The notes: a model not told the origin generated them from the sequence alone. A stretch of DNA of 64,000 bases from Acorus gramineus (GCA_030737835.1 CM060851.1:9159129-9223128), one strand, 5' to 3'. Shown: positions 33,199 to 45,805, counted from the stretch's first letter. Translations and numbers: made by a program.

Positions 33199-36100
33199 AG
33201 TTCCCCCCCCCAACGCATGGCCAATCAATGTGCAGTAGGTGGTATAAAATATTGGGGCCTTGCTACTTTAAGCAGCAGGAAACTTGAAAACTGCCCATGA
33301 CACAACAAAATCTGTTCACTAGCAGCAGACTAACCGCCCTTGGAGCAGGAGATGGTGCATATGGAGAGTCAACAAAATCCAGTTTGAACAGCATCATTGT
33401 ACAGAGAATATTCACCTATCAAAACCAGCAATTACCATTAGGCATAAAGAAGAATTGCTCTGCTAAAAGAAGAAAACATGTTAGGCCACAACAGGATACT
33501 TAAATGAAGTCGAAAATCAAGGTGTTAGAATATATTAGAGGGTATCTTACATGTTTCATAATTTGTTGAAATTCTCCTAGGGATGAATGGCTTTAAATAC
33601 ACTGCTTTGACATGGAGATAAAGGATAAAGCCTGTAGCTGGGTGTTTGAAGGTGCATGTTTGTGAGACGAAAAAAAATAGATGAACAATTGGAGAATATG
33701 GAAGAGATCTTATCAGGTGCTTCTTGATATTTCTCTGCAACTACTGTGTACTCTCAGGTTGGCTATCTGAAGGAATGAAGGCATGGACGATGCGACAGTG
33801 GTATACGCTGAGTAGAAGATCTGTTCAAGGCAGATTTCAGATTTAGTTTATATCTGGATACTTTGTCTCATTAATAATATCAATCTACTGGCATGATTTT
33901 TTGGATTCTCAATCCTCTGTGGACATAAGTGGTCTACTGGTCTCATTAAATTACAGATGTCTTCTATCTGTGCAAACTAGTTTATTTCATTACTTAACAC
34001 ATCTTCTTGCAACACATTATCAATCACAAAGATTCACATGGTGAACGGATCCTAGGGAATTGGGAGTCAGCTTCCATTACTACATACCCCAAATTTCTCA
34101 TTTATCAATTCAAAGGCCCTCAAAATCACCAAAAGCACATCAACAATATAATTGGCACTCTGACAGATGAGGTAGACCATTCATTTAACAGTTTCCATTG
34201 AAGAAGAAATCAATGTAAATCTCTTACCTCCAATAGATGGAGAGGGAGATTGCACCTATGAAGTGAGTTGGAAAGGAAGAAAAGAGAATCTACTGTAGTC
34301 AAAGGCTCATCAATAGTCCACGAACTGGAGCTAGTTCAAGGGAATTGATAAATGAACCCTTCTCTCACTAGTTAATCACATTCCACTAAAACACCATTCT
34401 TTCCAGAATAATGTTTTTCTTTTTCTTTTTTTAACTTCAAAGCTCTACTATAATCCCAAATCGAATATTGCAAATATCAGAATTCTCCCAATTCTCACAA
34501 TGGACAAATCTTTCAGATGGAAGTTAATAACTAATATACATTTCAATACTGTATGTTGTCATATAAATGATATGGGAGGTAATCTGGCCAATTCCAAACA
34601 AAAATAAGTTAAATTTATCAGTCATTGATTTAGAAGGCCTACTAGAAATCTTGGACCCATACAAACAGAGTGAATAAAGGTATAAGATAGAGGAAACTAT
34701 ACCTTCTGAGTCAGATATTTATAGATTGCCTTCTTTCTCCAGCTTCATAAAAATTTAATTGTGAAAGGATCTGGAGCAGAAAATATAATAATTAACAAGT
34801 GCAATATAAAAAAGCATGCCTGATAATCGTCCAATGTGCTTGATTTGCACCTGTTAATGATCAGAAGACCTGAGAGTCAACACTTTCAGAAACAGCATAT
34901 ATGTCCCACTTCCATGTATAGTTGTTGTATGACTGGACTTTCCCATATAAACACAAGGATGTCTCTGTGTTGCACCAAAAAAAAACAATGATGAATTGTC
35001 ACTCGGATGCGCTTATCACCAATGCGTCAAGGCATTGGTTTAATAAGCATATAGAGTTGGCATCTACCAACATTAATAAAAAATTTAATTGTAGCCAATC
35101 ATAATTATTTTGGATAGATTCTTCTCACTACGACAATTTTGTCTTTCAAAAGTAAACAACATAAAAGGGTTGAAAGAAGATCACAAGCATTTTATCCCAT
35201 TTGAAACTTATAAGAGGAAACACACATTGCCAAGGAAGTACTTTGTTGCATATTGCTTGCTCAACCACTTTTGCAAACCATGATTATTTCTTTCAGAAGA
35301 ATATTAAAAAAAAAAAAAAAAACCTTACCTTGAAGCAATAGTATCAGAAGTTTCACATGTAATGTCTATGGCCATCTATAGTGACTCTAGAAGAGCTGAA
35401 TGGTTTATGGAACTTCAAAGACGATCCATAATGGTTCTTTCTTGTGGCATCCCTCTCAAAGTGACCTATGTCCATCATCTAAATGAACAAACAAAAATAA
35501 GAGGAAAAAAAAAAGTCAGCATGTTAATAGTCTTGTGTCAATTTCAGAAAAATGATGGAGAAGAAGACAATAAAAACAACCATTAGATCATCATAAAAAA
35601 AATTTGAGCTAGTGCCAATCATACAGATCAATGAGTTACATGTTAATATTCCTTCCTGATGTTGCTTATACATTTTATAAACTGAAATATTTGTCACAAA
35701 CTCTTTTTTGTCTGTATACAATAGCTCATTTCTGTAGGAGAGGAATTGAGAAAAAATTTAAGCTGACAGACACCAATTAAAAAAATAGATGATAATGCCA
35801 TTTTCAAATGTCGGAAGATCCTAATGACGGATATCTGCATAACAACCTCTCATGACCGTTCAAAGTGTTCAAACACACTCCAAGTATTGGTTCCTATGAC
35901 GGGTTTACTGATTCGTTGTCTTATACCTGAAGGTCTCCACATCTGATATGAGAACCTACTTGACATCGACCTACTTGCATATCAGATTTAAACCCTACAA
36001 AAAAAAAAAGCAAACTCCATCCATCCTGTAAAAGTCGACCACTGGATTCATATTATTTTTGGAGTTCATAGTAATTACACTCCCAGGACTGGCCAGAGAG

Positions 36101-36258
36101 AGTGATCACAGACCATAATGCACATGTTTCTGTCAAGAATCTGACACATTAAAGTAAAAGGATATCCAATTTACTCACCAGTCCTGCGCTCGGTGCAGTT
36201 GTGTTAAATTATTTCTTTGCTCCGTGTTATAGTGGTACCATCTACATTGGATCACCAT
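33199..36258. other. Intergenic DNA upstream of the CRR22-like gene's 3' end
   Basis: A C run at 33205-33212, then AT-rich sequence. A plus-strand frame at 35362-35500 (AIYSDSRRAEWFMELQRRSI) has protein-like composition but no recognised family. No RNA gene seen. Confidence 0.4.
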
Positions 36259-38676
36259 TCACCAGTAATCTCCACACGAGCATCGGCCATCTTTGAAATG
36301 GTGGAACCGTTGCATGTCCCGCACGATGATCTCACGCTGCGTGACAAGTGAAATAAACTTTGTCGCATCGTGGCAGTCATCACAGACACGGAGGTTCTTC
36401 CTCACATGTATTGTTGTCCCCGGGTTCGTGCTTATGAGCCCGAATGCTATCGCGAGCTTCTCGCTATGGCTCCTCAGCAATGACACCTTCATGTCATCCT
36501 CCACGTCGTGTATACTGTTCACATTGGGCGTGTACCCTGCCTTCCCAATATCCTCCATCAGTTCATCCAATGTTGAATAAACTTCCTCCGACTTCGGGTG
36601 GGTCGTGCTGCCCGAGTAGAATGTGTGGACCTTGTTTTTCAGCTCTATCGAGCTCCAGCCAGGCGTCTTCTGCAACCCTTTGTCCTCCATCGCCTTCCGG
36701 ACTCTCCCCATCTCATCCCACATTGACGCATTCGCATATATGTTGGATAACAACACGTGGTACCCGCCTTGATCTGGCCCCAATTCAAATAGCCTCTTGG
36801 CGGCCCTCTCGCCTAACTCGACGTTCTTGTGAGTCCTGCACGCGCCCAACATCGCCCCATAAACACTGATATCTGGCTCTATTGGCATCTTTTCTATGAA
36901 TTCCCAAGCCTCTTCGAGCTTCCCTGCACGACCTAATAGGTCCACCATCGTCCCATATACATCCATAGTCGGCTCCAACTCATACTCATCTCTCATGAGT
37001 TTGAAATACCTCTCGCCCTCTTCGACCAGGCCGGAATGGCTACAAGCAGAGAGGACACACAAAAATGACACTTCATTCGGCTTGATAAGTCTTTCCTTCT
37101 GCATCAGTTCAAAGAGTTCGATGGCTTTCCTGCCAATCCCATGCATCCCATACCCATCAATCATGGCGTTCCAGGTCATGAGATGCCGTTCCTCCATTGC
37201 CTCGAAGAGTGCACGTGCAATGCAGACGCTTCCGCACTTTGCATACATGTCCACGAGCGCAGTTGCAACATAAACATTGTTGTCCAACCATGATTTGATT
37301 GCATAACCATGTATCCACTTCGCTAGGCGTAGACTGGATATTTCAGAAAGGGCCGGGATAATGCTAACCATAGTGAATGAATCGGGTTTCATGTTCTTCT
37401 CCCACATCTCGTGAAAGCGTGTGAGAGCTTCATGTGGTTGTCCATTCTGTGCATACCCCAGGATGATCGAGTTCCATGAGACGAGCGTCTTCTTTTCTAA
37501 ATTCTCGAAGATCCCTTCCGCGATATCAACCCTCTTGCATTTTGAGTACATCGTGATTAACGCATTCGAAACCGAGTTATCTGACCCCAGTCCAAGCTGC
37601 ACCGCGAGATCATGAACAAACATTCCCCATTCAAGATCACCCAACTCCGCACAAGCATGCAATACAGAAAGAACAGTAGCATCAGTCGCATTCAACCCAT
37701 CCCCCAACATCCCCTCAAAAAGCCGCAGCGCCTCCACAGGATCCCCATTCTGCGCATACCCATCAATCATCACATTCCACGACACCACATTCCGGACCCA
37801 CATCGCATCAAACACCAACCTCGCACTCCCAATTGCTCCACACTTTGAATACATCGCAACGAGTGCAGTCGAGAAAGTGATCAGCCGCTCAAACCCGGCC
37901 CGTACAGCCCTCCCATGCACAGACCTCCCAATCCTCAATGACCCGATATCCGCGCACGAAGGCAAGACCGACACAAGGGTGATCGCATCCGGCATCAACC
38001 CTTCCCCATGCATCGAACGGACCATATCCAAAGCCCATCCCGGAAAGTCATTCTGCGCGTAACCCGCGATAACCGCGTTCCAAGAAACCAAGTCTCTCTC
38101 AATCATTCTATCAAACACCTTCCTCGCTTCACTAATCTCCCAACACTTCGCATACATGTTAACCACCGCAGTCATCGCAAACACATTCTCCAAAAACCCA
38201 CTCGCCACGAGCATCGAATGGAGCTCCCGCCCCCTCCGAAGGTCCGAATTGTCACCACAGCACTTCAGGAGATAAGTGAAGCAGTGAACAGAGGGGGCGA
38301 CGCCGTCGCGTCGCATGCGAACGAAGAATTCCAATGCGGAATTCAGCGAGGAGTGCTTCGCGTGGCCTTTGAGGATAGAGAAGTAGAGCTCATCGATCTT
38401 GCGGTCGATTGGTTCGAAGACGAGGGACGCTTGGTGGAGGAGGCCGAACCTGGAGAAGAGGGAGACGAGTTTGGTCTGGAAGGGGTGGTGGGATAAGAGG
38501 TTGGATTTGATGACGTGGGCGAGGATCTGGTGGAGCTCGCGCGGGTCGGCGCAGATCTCGAGGAGGTGGAATGAGGGGTGGGTGGCGGGGATTGGGTTTC
38601 TTGGGAGGGGCTTTGATTGTGGGGGTGGTGGGGATGGAAGAGGAGGTGCGAAGAAGGGCTTCAGTGTGGAAGCCAT
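36259..38676 (-). CDS. CRR22: DYW-class PPR protein, CRR22-like plastid RNA-editing factor
   Basis: An intronless protein. I place the start at 38676 (MASTLKPFFAPPLPSPPPP), giving 805 residues, against 809 for Arabidopsis CRR22. An ATG 18 codons upstream would put a Lys-rich string in front of the transit peptide. The N-terminus is Pro/Ser-rich, as in a plastid transit peptide. About a dozen PLS-type PPR units follow (repeated SWN.MI.GYAQNG, ALVDMYAKCG), then E domains and a full DYW deaminase domain: HSE at 737-739, CDDCH at 765-769, CSC near the end, terminal GDYW. Whole-length similarity recalled for At1g11290 is strong (TKLVSLFSRFGLLHQA, ERDLVSWNAVIAGYAQN, RDMQRFHHFKDG). In Arabidopsis CRR22 edits ndhB, ndhD and rpoB transcripts. 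The frame is uninterrupted. Confidence 0.85.
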   Translation of the reverse strand: MASTLKPFFAPPLPSPPPPQSKPLPRNPIPATHPSFHLLEICADPRELHQILAHVIKSNLLSHHPFQTKLVSLFSRFGLLHQASLVFEPIDRKIDELYFSILKGHAKHSSLNSALEFFVRMRRDGVAPSVHCFTYLLKCCGDNSDLRRGRELHSMLVASGFLENVFAMTAVVNMYAKCWEISEARKVFDRMIERDLVSWNAVIAGYAQNDFPGWALDMVRSMHGEGLMPDAITLVSVLPSCADIGSLRIGRSVHGRAVRAGFERLITFSTALVAMYSKCGAIGSARLVFDAMWVRNVVSWNVMIDGYAQNGDPVEALRLFEGMLGDGLNATDATVLSVLHACAELGDLEWGMFVHDLAVQLGLGSDNSVSNALITMYSKCKRVDIAEGIFENLEKKTLVSWNSIILGYAQNGQPHEALTRFHEMWEKNMKPDSFTMVSIIPALSEISSLRLAKWIHGYAIKSWLDNNVYVATALVDMYAKCGSVCIARALFEAMEERHLMTWNAMIDGYGMHGIGRKAIELFELMQKERLIKPNEVSFLCVLSACSHSGLVEEGERYFKLMRDEYELEPTMDVYGTMVDLLGRAGKLEEAWEFIEKMPIEPDISVYGAMLGACRTHKNVELGERAAKRLFELGPDQGGYHVLLSNIYANASMWDEMGRVRKAMEDKGLQKTPGWSSIELKNKVHTFYSGSTTHPKSEEVYSTLDELMEDIGKAGYTPNVNSIHDVEDDMKVSLLRSHSEKLAIAFGLISTNPGTTIHVRKNLRVCDDCHDATKFISLVTQREIIVRDMQRFHHFKDGRCSCGDYW

Positions 38677-39850
38677 GAATTCTATGCGAGATTTTTTTTT
38701 TTTTTCCTGTTTAAATTGTTTTCCCTCCAAAAGGCGGGTAAAGATAACGGCAGCCGTTGATGGGGTAAGATTAATAATACAGTCGCAGTATGGCCTTTCG
38801 TTTTTAATTGCGCGAGCCTTCCATTGTTACCGATAAGTTGTGCGTGCTTGAAACATCTCCACTCCTGCTCAAATATGTACTTAAATTTAAAAATTTGAGT
38901 AGGAGCCGTATAAAAATCTCTTTAACCATTTATATATTCATACCAAACCAATTTTTTTTTTTATGAAAACTTTTACTTTGATACTGAAATCAAAGAAGAC
39001 TCAAATCTTTTACTTAAATTTTTAACTGTTTTTTTTTTCAACTTCACATTTTATGATCAATCAATGAATTAGATTAAAAAATTTGAATAAAGCATAAAAT
39101 AATTGTTAGAGATACTTCATATCAAATGAAACTTTTATTCAAATTTTTAGTGAAATTTATATATAAATTTGAGTAAGGGATGAAGATAACTCTATATGTA
39201 AATATCAATGAGTGTTTTAAAATTGTGTGCCTACTAATAAAATAATTTTGATCATCTAAAGAGCATGCCCTTTCAATCGCGGGAGATTCTCAAAATCAAT
39301 GTTTTAAAATCTGACTCCACTTGGATAGTTGAACGGGTTAAACATTCATCCACATTGAATTCCGTTATACCATCAAAACTTGTTGGTATAAAAAGCCTGA
39401 TAAAAACTAATCAACCCACTGGTTGAATCAATTTTTTTAAGAATCGGCTATGAGTTGATTAGACGACTAATATTCTATTTACATAAATTGGAACTAATTA
39501 CTTCTTAGAATGTCAAATTTATTAAAAATGAGATTTTATTATATAATAAAATAACACTATAACACTATAAAAACTTAAAAATTTAAGATTTGATAATTAT
39601 GTTAGGTTTAAAATGTTTTATGTTTTTTAATTTGTTTATTTAGTAGTAATAATAATAATTAATATATTTATAAAGTTATGATTCAGATATGGTTAACTCA
39701 ACAATTAAACAAGTAATTTTCATTTTACAGGTTCATTGAATGATTCAGTCTTTAAAATATGGCTTAGTATTTTGATAATAACAGTATAATAAATGTATAA
39801 CGTATGGTACCCCCGGACCAATTTAACACCAACGTACCCCTAAAACCTTC
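38677..39850. other. Upstream region of the CRR22-like gene and AT-rich DNA
   Basis: The first ~150 bp (minus-strand promoter side) contain an A/T run and moderate GC. The rest is AT-rich without coding signal. Confidence 0.45.
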
Positions 39851-40172
39851 CTCTCAATCTCGTCCTCCCGAAGTCGCACTCCATTTCCTGAGCCCCAACC
39901 TTTCTCTATCTTCTTCTGCTCTCCCTGCAATGCATCTTCGACCCTGTCGAAAGCTTTGCTGATATCTTCTCCTCTAACTCCTCCTTCAATAGGCCTGTGG
40001 ACCGAGGCGGCGGATATCTACCTTCGCGGGCTCTGCGACCGGCTCTCTCTCTTCTCGAGGTCGAGTGACTGTTGTTCTATTGGTCCTCTCTCTCTGATTA
40101 TATTTTACAAGGGTTTCTGGGGTTCTTTTCATGATAGATTGATTGGCTTCTTTCAGTCTAGGTTTTCATGGT
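39851..40172 (+). other. Orphan GC-richer island, possible gene 5' end or captured fragment
   Basis: Pyrimidine-rich leader-like sequence (TCTCAATCTCGTCCTCCC, CTTTCTCTATCTTCTTCTGC) followed by a GC-richer stretch. One frame reads FDPVESFADIFSSNSS and RALRPALSLLE before a possible GAG/GTCGAG donor at about 40060. This looks like the 5' UTR and first exon of a gene, but no downstream exons and no family were recognised. Confidence 0.3.
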
Positions 40173-40911
40173 GATTATTTTTTTTATGTTTTGTGATGTT
40201 AATGTGTGTTTGAAATATCTACATAGATTTTTTTTTTTATGATCAGTCTTTGTGGGGTTTCGTTCGGAGTTATAGATTGGTGGAAGAACTTGTTTTGTGT
40301 GATTCATTTGGTTAGGCTTATATATGAAGCACTCATTTGGGATCTAATACACTGAAAGTACATAATCAATGAACAGAATGTTTATTAGGAAATCCACTCA
40401 TAGATGCTGGATGTGATGGCCTAAACACTTGGGAAAAAGTTTGTGACAACGATACATCAATGTATTTCACAGAAGTAAAAACTTTGTAATCTATGAACAG
40501 AAGTATCTGATTCTTTATAAAGATGTAGGGAATACAAGTGTTTTTTGAAGTGTTCTACCATATATTTTTTATTATTATTGATGAAATAATGGGCATGAGC
40601 CTCAATTTTATTGCAAAATTAAGAACACATGCCCAAAGCATAAAAACTTACGTGGTAGAGGAGGTATCTACCGCTAAACAAAAACTCAGATTAAATGAAC
40701 TTTGAAGGGATTCAAACAAATATAGTTTAGGTGTTACCGTTCGCTCGATAGAATGTTATGAGAATTGTTTTCTGCATTGACGGAATTTTAACTTAGGGAT
40801 TCAGACCATTAATTAGGATATAAATTAGGGACTTGTGAAAATTTATTGATTTTACGATAATTATAACAGATTGTCATAAATTTTCAGAGAGTTATATCGA
40901 TTTTTTTCTAA
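40173..40911. other. Intergenic AT-rich DNA
   Basis: No coding sequence, RNA gene or element terminus recognised. Confidence 0.4.
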
Positions 40912-41240
40912 AATAAAATGAAAATCAAGATAAGAGTGTTGAATTGGAGTAGTATTTCATATTATCCTCGAAAATGGAATTGGATCCTAGTATGCTTTTA
41001 TATAAAATATTATTTAGAAATAAGTGCATCAATGACCTATCCTCTCTTTCAAATTACCACACACATTTCAAACGTAATAGAGATCAAATTGGTTGTAAAA
41101 AGGATATATAGATTATATCACATCCCAGCAAAAAACTGAAATAATATGTTTGTAAAGGTCACCCTTCATTGATGATTGACACTTCTTATAGAAAAAGATT
41201 TAAATAGAAAATAAAAAACAAAAAGAAAATAGGTAAAAAA
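40912..41240 (+). repeat. Uninterrupted copy of a host repeat (empty site)
   Basis: Contains TTTTATATAAAATATTA joined directly to TTTAGAAATAAGTGCATC. The left half matches 42405-42516 (about 80% by eye over 110 bp) and the right half matches 57211-57450 (about 86% over the first 100 bp, with a further block CACTTCT-TAGAAAAA-GATTT). The copy is therefore the empty-site version of the repeat that the 14.7 kb insertion interrupts. Confidence 0.75.
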
Positions 41241-41527
41241 AATCATAGCAAAAAGTGAAAGTGGTTTATAATGATAGGTCCTGATTTCTATTTTTTTGGT
41301 GTGATCTTGTTCTGTTTTTTCCTTGAACACGCCAAGTGTAATATGATGGATGGCTGAGATTTGTTTATTTGGTGAATTAATTAAAAAAAATTTCTCTTTG
41401 CATATTGTGGTCCCCACAAATTTTTTTTTTTTTTTTGGTTTTTGCTTTTACATTGATTTTTTTAATAATATAAAAATAAATAGATTTTTTGTGATAATAT
41501 AAAAATAATAATTTTTTTAGTGGTATA

Positions 41528-42240
41528 TGTGGAGGTAAAAATCCTCACCACGACACGTGTCGGATTAAGACTGACGTGTCACACCGAGACGAGTATGGGC
41601 CATGTGTGGGGCCCATAAATCTGAATCCGAATCCTTAGCCACGATGACATTCCTGAATGTGTTGACACGATCAGATTCAAGGTCTAGTCGGATAGTCAAG
41701 CACCTTATGGAAGAATACCATCCTGAGTAGTTAAGGCACTACCAGACAAGAGGTTTGGTCGGACGACCTTGCTCCTCGCGTACGAGTAGAAAAGACACAA
41801 CCAAATAAGTGGTCTAGTCGGGCGATCTTCCATCTTACGGATGGGCGAGCAGGCCAAAGGGCCATGAGCAAACCGAAGAAATGGTCAAAGGGATGTAAAT
41901 GCCTGTAACTGCCAGGCTAACAATCAAGGCCCAATAACTGTGCGACGTGGGCATGAGGTACCCAATTAATGCGTGGCGGTTATCCTCAAAGCTCGCCCAC
42001 TAAACCATTAAGTGGGAGGGTGGTTACGACAACCAGTAAAGAGTGGAACTACGTGTGACTTGATCCCCAAGGGATACATGGGTAGCCTATAAAAAGGTTG
42101 CGCAATAACACTCTACGGGCTCAGTCAAAGATAGTCATTCATTGAGTCAGTCATTTTTACAGTCATCAATAGTCCAACATAGTCATTGTTAGTCATTACC
42201 CAGTCATTCACAGTCAAGTCAATGATTGTGAGCCAAACAA
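41528..42240 (+). mobile_element. LTR-like fragment (probable solo or truncated LTR)
   Basis: Starts TGTGGAGGTAAAAATCCTCA, is markedly more GC-rich than its surroundings and has promoter architecture: a TATA box TATAAAAAGG at 42089-42098 followed by a downstream segment rich in AGTCATT repeats (42125-42230). This is typical of a Ty3/gypsy-type LTR. The right end and target duplication could not be fixed and no internal domain is attached. Confidence 0.55.
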
Positions 42241-42404
42241 ACAGATTATCTCCAAATATCAAATTAATCTAATCCATCAAAAAGTTCTTATTCAAGTTTT
42301 TTCCACTTCTACAAATTTAACTGTACGAGAAAAATATCATCCTCAATATAGATGAAAAAAAAACTTAAAAACCTATTAAATTTTGATAGATTAGTATTTT
42401 ATTC

Positions 42405-42516
42405 AAATAAAATGGAGATGAAGATAGTGTGTTTACTTGGATTAGCATTTCACATTTTCCTCTAAAATAGTATTCGGATCCTATAAAATGGAGTAAGCTT
42501 TTATATAAAATATTAA
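42405..42516 (+). repeat. Left half of the interrupted host repeat
   Basis: Matches 40912-41011, ending in TTTTATATAAAATATTA immediately before the inserted DNA. Confidence 0.72.
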
Positions 42517-43130
42517 TCTATCTATATTACTATATAAAAGTCTCTTAAACCAAAAACCTGCCATTTGACCATTTTACCCATGTCAATCCATTCAATCCCA
42601 TTATAATCCATTCACACCACTTTAATAACAACCATTTAGACCATTTTGCCCCTACATTTCTATTTAATTCCATGAAAATCCATTTATATCATTTTAATCC
42701 CTACAAACCTATTCAATCTTCTATATTATATATTATTTATATTATATTACTATATAAAAGTCTCTTAATCCAAAAAACTGTCATTTGATCATTTTATCCC
42801 TATCATTCTATTCAATCCCATGACAATCCATTCATGTCACTTTAATCTCACTCATATGACCATTTTACCTCTATCAGTTTAGTCAATCTCATGACAATCC
42901 ATTCACATCATTTTAATTTCATAATTTACTCCAATATATGCATTTCATCAAATCTTTTATATATATTATAAAATCGTATTAATAATTTACTTAAATTATA
43001 TGTATTTGGATATTTTTATACATACCAAGATTAATATATTTATTAACTTATAATTAAAATTGAATATCATAATATTATTAGGAAAATGGGATGCTTGTAA
43101 AATGAAATGATTTTCAAGATATAATTCACT
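42517..43130 (+). repeat. Helitron-like 5' body, two partial copies
   Basis: Starts TCTATCTATATTACTATATA and carries the phrase CCATTTGACCATTTTACCC followed by TCCATTCAATCCCATTATAA. A second copy starts near 42719 (TCTATATTATATATTATT). The same order recurs at 51918-52070 and 53226-53450. Confidence 0.7.
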
Positions 43131-43317
43131 GTTAGAAAAATATTTTGTACTCTATTTTTATTATGAAAATATCATAATCAAACTATGTTATAACATATCT
43201 ATAAATAAATTCCTATTCATATTATGAGCTTAAAAATTAAAAAAAAAAAAGAAAGGGGTGCGTGTGTATCAAATCATAAATTTGAAATCACAACACACAA
43301 AAATATACAAATACTAA

Positions 43318-43541
43318 GATAGCATTTGGTAACTAGATTGCAAAACTGATTTTTTGCAAATGCGGAGTTTAAAATTGATTTTAAAAGCTGTCTCCCTAGC
43401 TTTCTCCAATTGCAGCCTTTGAACACTATTTATCTGAAATTTGTTTGCAGGAAGATAGAATGCAAAACTGTTTGGTTGTACGATTACATAACCAAGTTCC
43501 TCAAACGCAAAAATTATCCAATCGCATAACCAAATGCTACC
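43318..43541. mobile_element. PIF/Harbinger-type MITE, 224 bp
   Basis: Ends GATAGCATTTGGTAACTAG and, on the other strand, GGTAGCATTTGGTTATGCG. TAA flanks both sides (43315-43317 and 43542-43544), the Harbinger target duplication. Non-coding. Confidence 0.75.
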
Positions 43542-44158
43542 TAAAGAAATTACCAAAAATATTTAATTTACATTTAATTTTAAATTAAAAAAAGATATAT
43601 ATATTAAATATTAAGGTTTAAGTAAATGGTTAAGAAGAAATATGACTTGAATATTTATATCTATACCGTTTATAAAAGTCTCCATAGCATAGCAGAAAAA
43701 AAACATTCCCCCATCCCAAATGAAATTGGTTCACAAATTTAATTTACTCAAAAAGCCTTTTCATCTCCTACATTTCTTCCTCTTTCGTCTCTCTTTTAAT
43801 TGCCAATTTAATGCAATTTAACGACGCGTCGATCTGCCTCCTATCCCTCTCTCAGCAAATGCTCTAACAAATGCCACTTTTCTCTCTCTTCCCATCTCAC
43901 AAACTCTCACCGTCTGCTACTCTGCATTCTCAATAGGGTTGCGAAGAGACCCAACAACGAAACGAGCCTCGAAAGATCATCAACATGTTCGACGGAGACA
44001 TCAAACCCGTTGAGTCCACGAAAACTTTTCAATCTGGTTTCACAAAAAATCTGACCTTTTCAATTGGGTTTCACAGAAAAATTGATTTTTTCGATTGGGT
44101 TTCTTTTTTTTTTTTAGTCTCTGTTGATTAAAGAGGAGGAAGTGAAGGGATCGAAGTG

Positions 44159-44224
44159 ATGGATTCGGCAGCCACAGTGGCGAAGGAGAGGCGGAGGTGT
44201 TGGCAATTAAAGGCATACCTTGAG
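44159..44224 (+). other. Exon-like open segment, ATG to GTAATG donor
   Basis: ATG opens MDSAATVAKERRRCWQLKAY and after 22 codons reaches GAG followed by GTAATG, a plausible splice donor. It lies downstream of a pyrimidine-rich leader (43740-43920). No matching second exon or family recognised, so it is either a real first exon or a captured piece. Confidence 0.35.
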
Positions 44225-45727
44225 GTAATGTTCCAATTATGAAAGTGTGCTGCAGGCATTCATGACAATATCTGGATTTGCCAACTGTTGTAGGGATAGG
44301 TTTCACCATGAATTTCATACCTCATGTTGCATGAGAAACCTAAATTACTTGGAATATCTATTGTACATACCCTAAAGTTCATGCTCATATCTTTTAACAT
44401 ACTTAAATCACTTACAGTTCTCAAACTACTTTTTATCTAGAAATGATCTTTGTGTAGAATTTGGTGGTTGTGGTTTGGGTTAAACATGGAGTTTTGATTT
44501 ATTTTTATTTTTTTGAGAGAGAAAATAATGATAAGGATAGATGGAGAAAAAATTCCAAGATATTTTTTATGTGAATTGTTCAATGGGATTTTTGATTGTG
44601 AGCTCATGAAATGATTTTTTTTCCAGTGGTTCAAACTTTGCTCTAAGATGAAAAGTTGTGATCTTTATTGGTAATTTTTTATTTGTATGAGAGCTTGGTT
44701 AATGGGAGGGGTTCCAATTGGGGTTTGGACTTGGAAGAACAATGTTAAAGTGAACTGAGAATCTAAAGATTTGGGAGCTTCATTGATGGGAGGGATTTTT
44801 GAATTATAATATAATATATTTTTGAATTATATACAATGGAGTATATATGATTAGTTTAACTATCAAATGCTGCAAATGTCTTTTTGATTTAACTATATGA
44901 TTTTTTATTTTTGAGTTGGTGCAGATGTCTTTTTGAGTATTCTTGTGATCATCCTATCCTTTTTTATTGTCATTTATCAGATTATTCATTACTATGTGTA
45001 TTAAAATATAAGGTTCCATAGCCGCGAGGATATCTATATCATTGAATTCTGGGAATTGTGTTTGAGACCCTTCTAGGAGTAAAAGACATTCCGAAATCAT
45101 TTTTCAGGTTCATCTATTCACAAGTTCATCTAATCCATTATTTTATTAGGTATGTGTTGTGCTATTTCATGAATCACATTCTCTTTTAATGACTTGTTTC
45201 GCCATTTATTATGAGCAAAATTTATTATTTACTATTGACATGTTATTGGACATTTTTTGGTGAATAGTTTTATTGGTTGTTGAAAGTTTACAACATTCAA
45301 TTCCACCGGTCTTCATGTCTTGTTGGTTTTGTCAATCGTTTTTTGTTTCTGTATTTCTGAAGCAATAGATGTGAATATCTATAAATGCATAGGGAAATGT
45401 AGAGAATGCTGAATTCTGATCCAATTTTTCTATATCAATGACATGGAGATGCATTCGGTTTTTTATTAGTTCATTGCATACAAACTTAAATAGCAAGAAG
45501 ACATCTTTGGTTAGTATGTTTAGTATGAGTAATGCTCAACATCTCTTTTTATTCCTGCCATTGCCACTCATTTTTTGCATCAACTCATTTTCTGCATTTC
45601 AGCCTATCAGTGAAATCATTATATTCAATATCGAAATCCTATTGATTGACAACACAAACTTGTTAAATCTCCCAATGGAAGAAAGTTTTGTGTTTATGTT
45701 CCCAGTTAAATATGAATACATACTTAC

Positions 45728-45805
45728 CTCTAAGGATGAGAGCTTGTACTCTGTTTCTCTTTGACCTTGGAGTGCTTGTTCTACTTCATCTTTCCATGCT
45801 TGCAT
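45728..45805 (-). other. Isolated coding-like exon with GT-AG boundaries, minus strand
   Basis: On the minus strand ATTATTCAG is followed by 26 open codons (MQAWKDEVEQALQGQRETEY and on to SSLE) and a perfect donor GAG/GTAAGT. The charge pattern suggests a coiled coil. Neighbouring exons are missing and nearby exon-like pieces run on the other strand, which fits a gene fragment captured by the surrounding mobile element. The source gene is not identified. Confidence 0.45.

Noticed and set aside
38677-38730. Upstream ATG adding 18 residues to the CRR22-like protein
   Set aside because: It would place a Lys-rich string before the transit peptide. The ATG at 38676 gives a length close to the ortholog.
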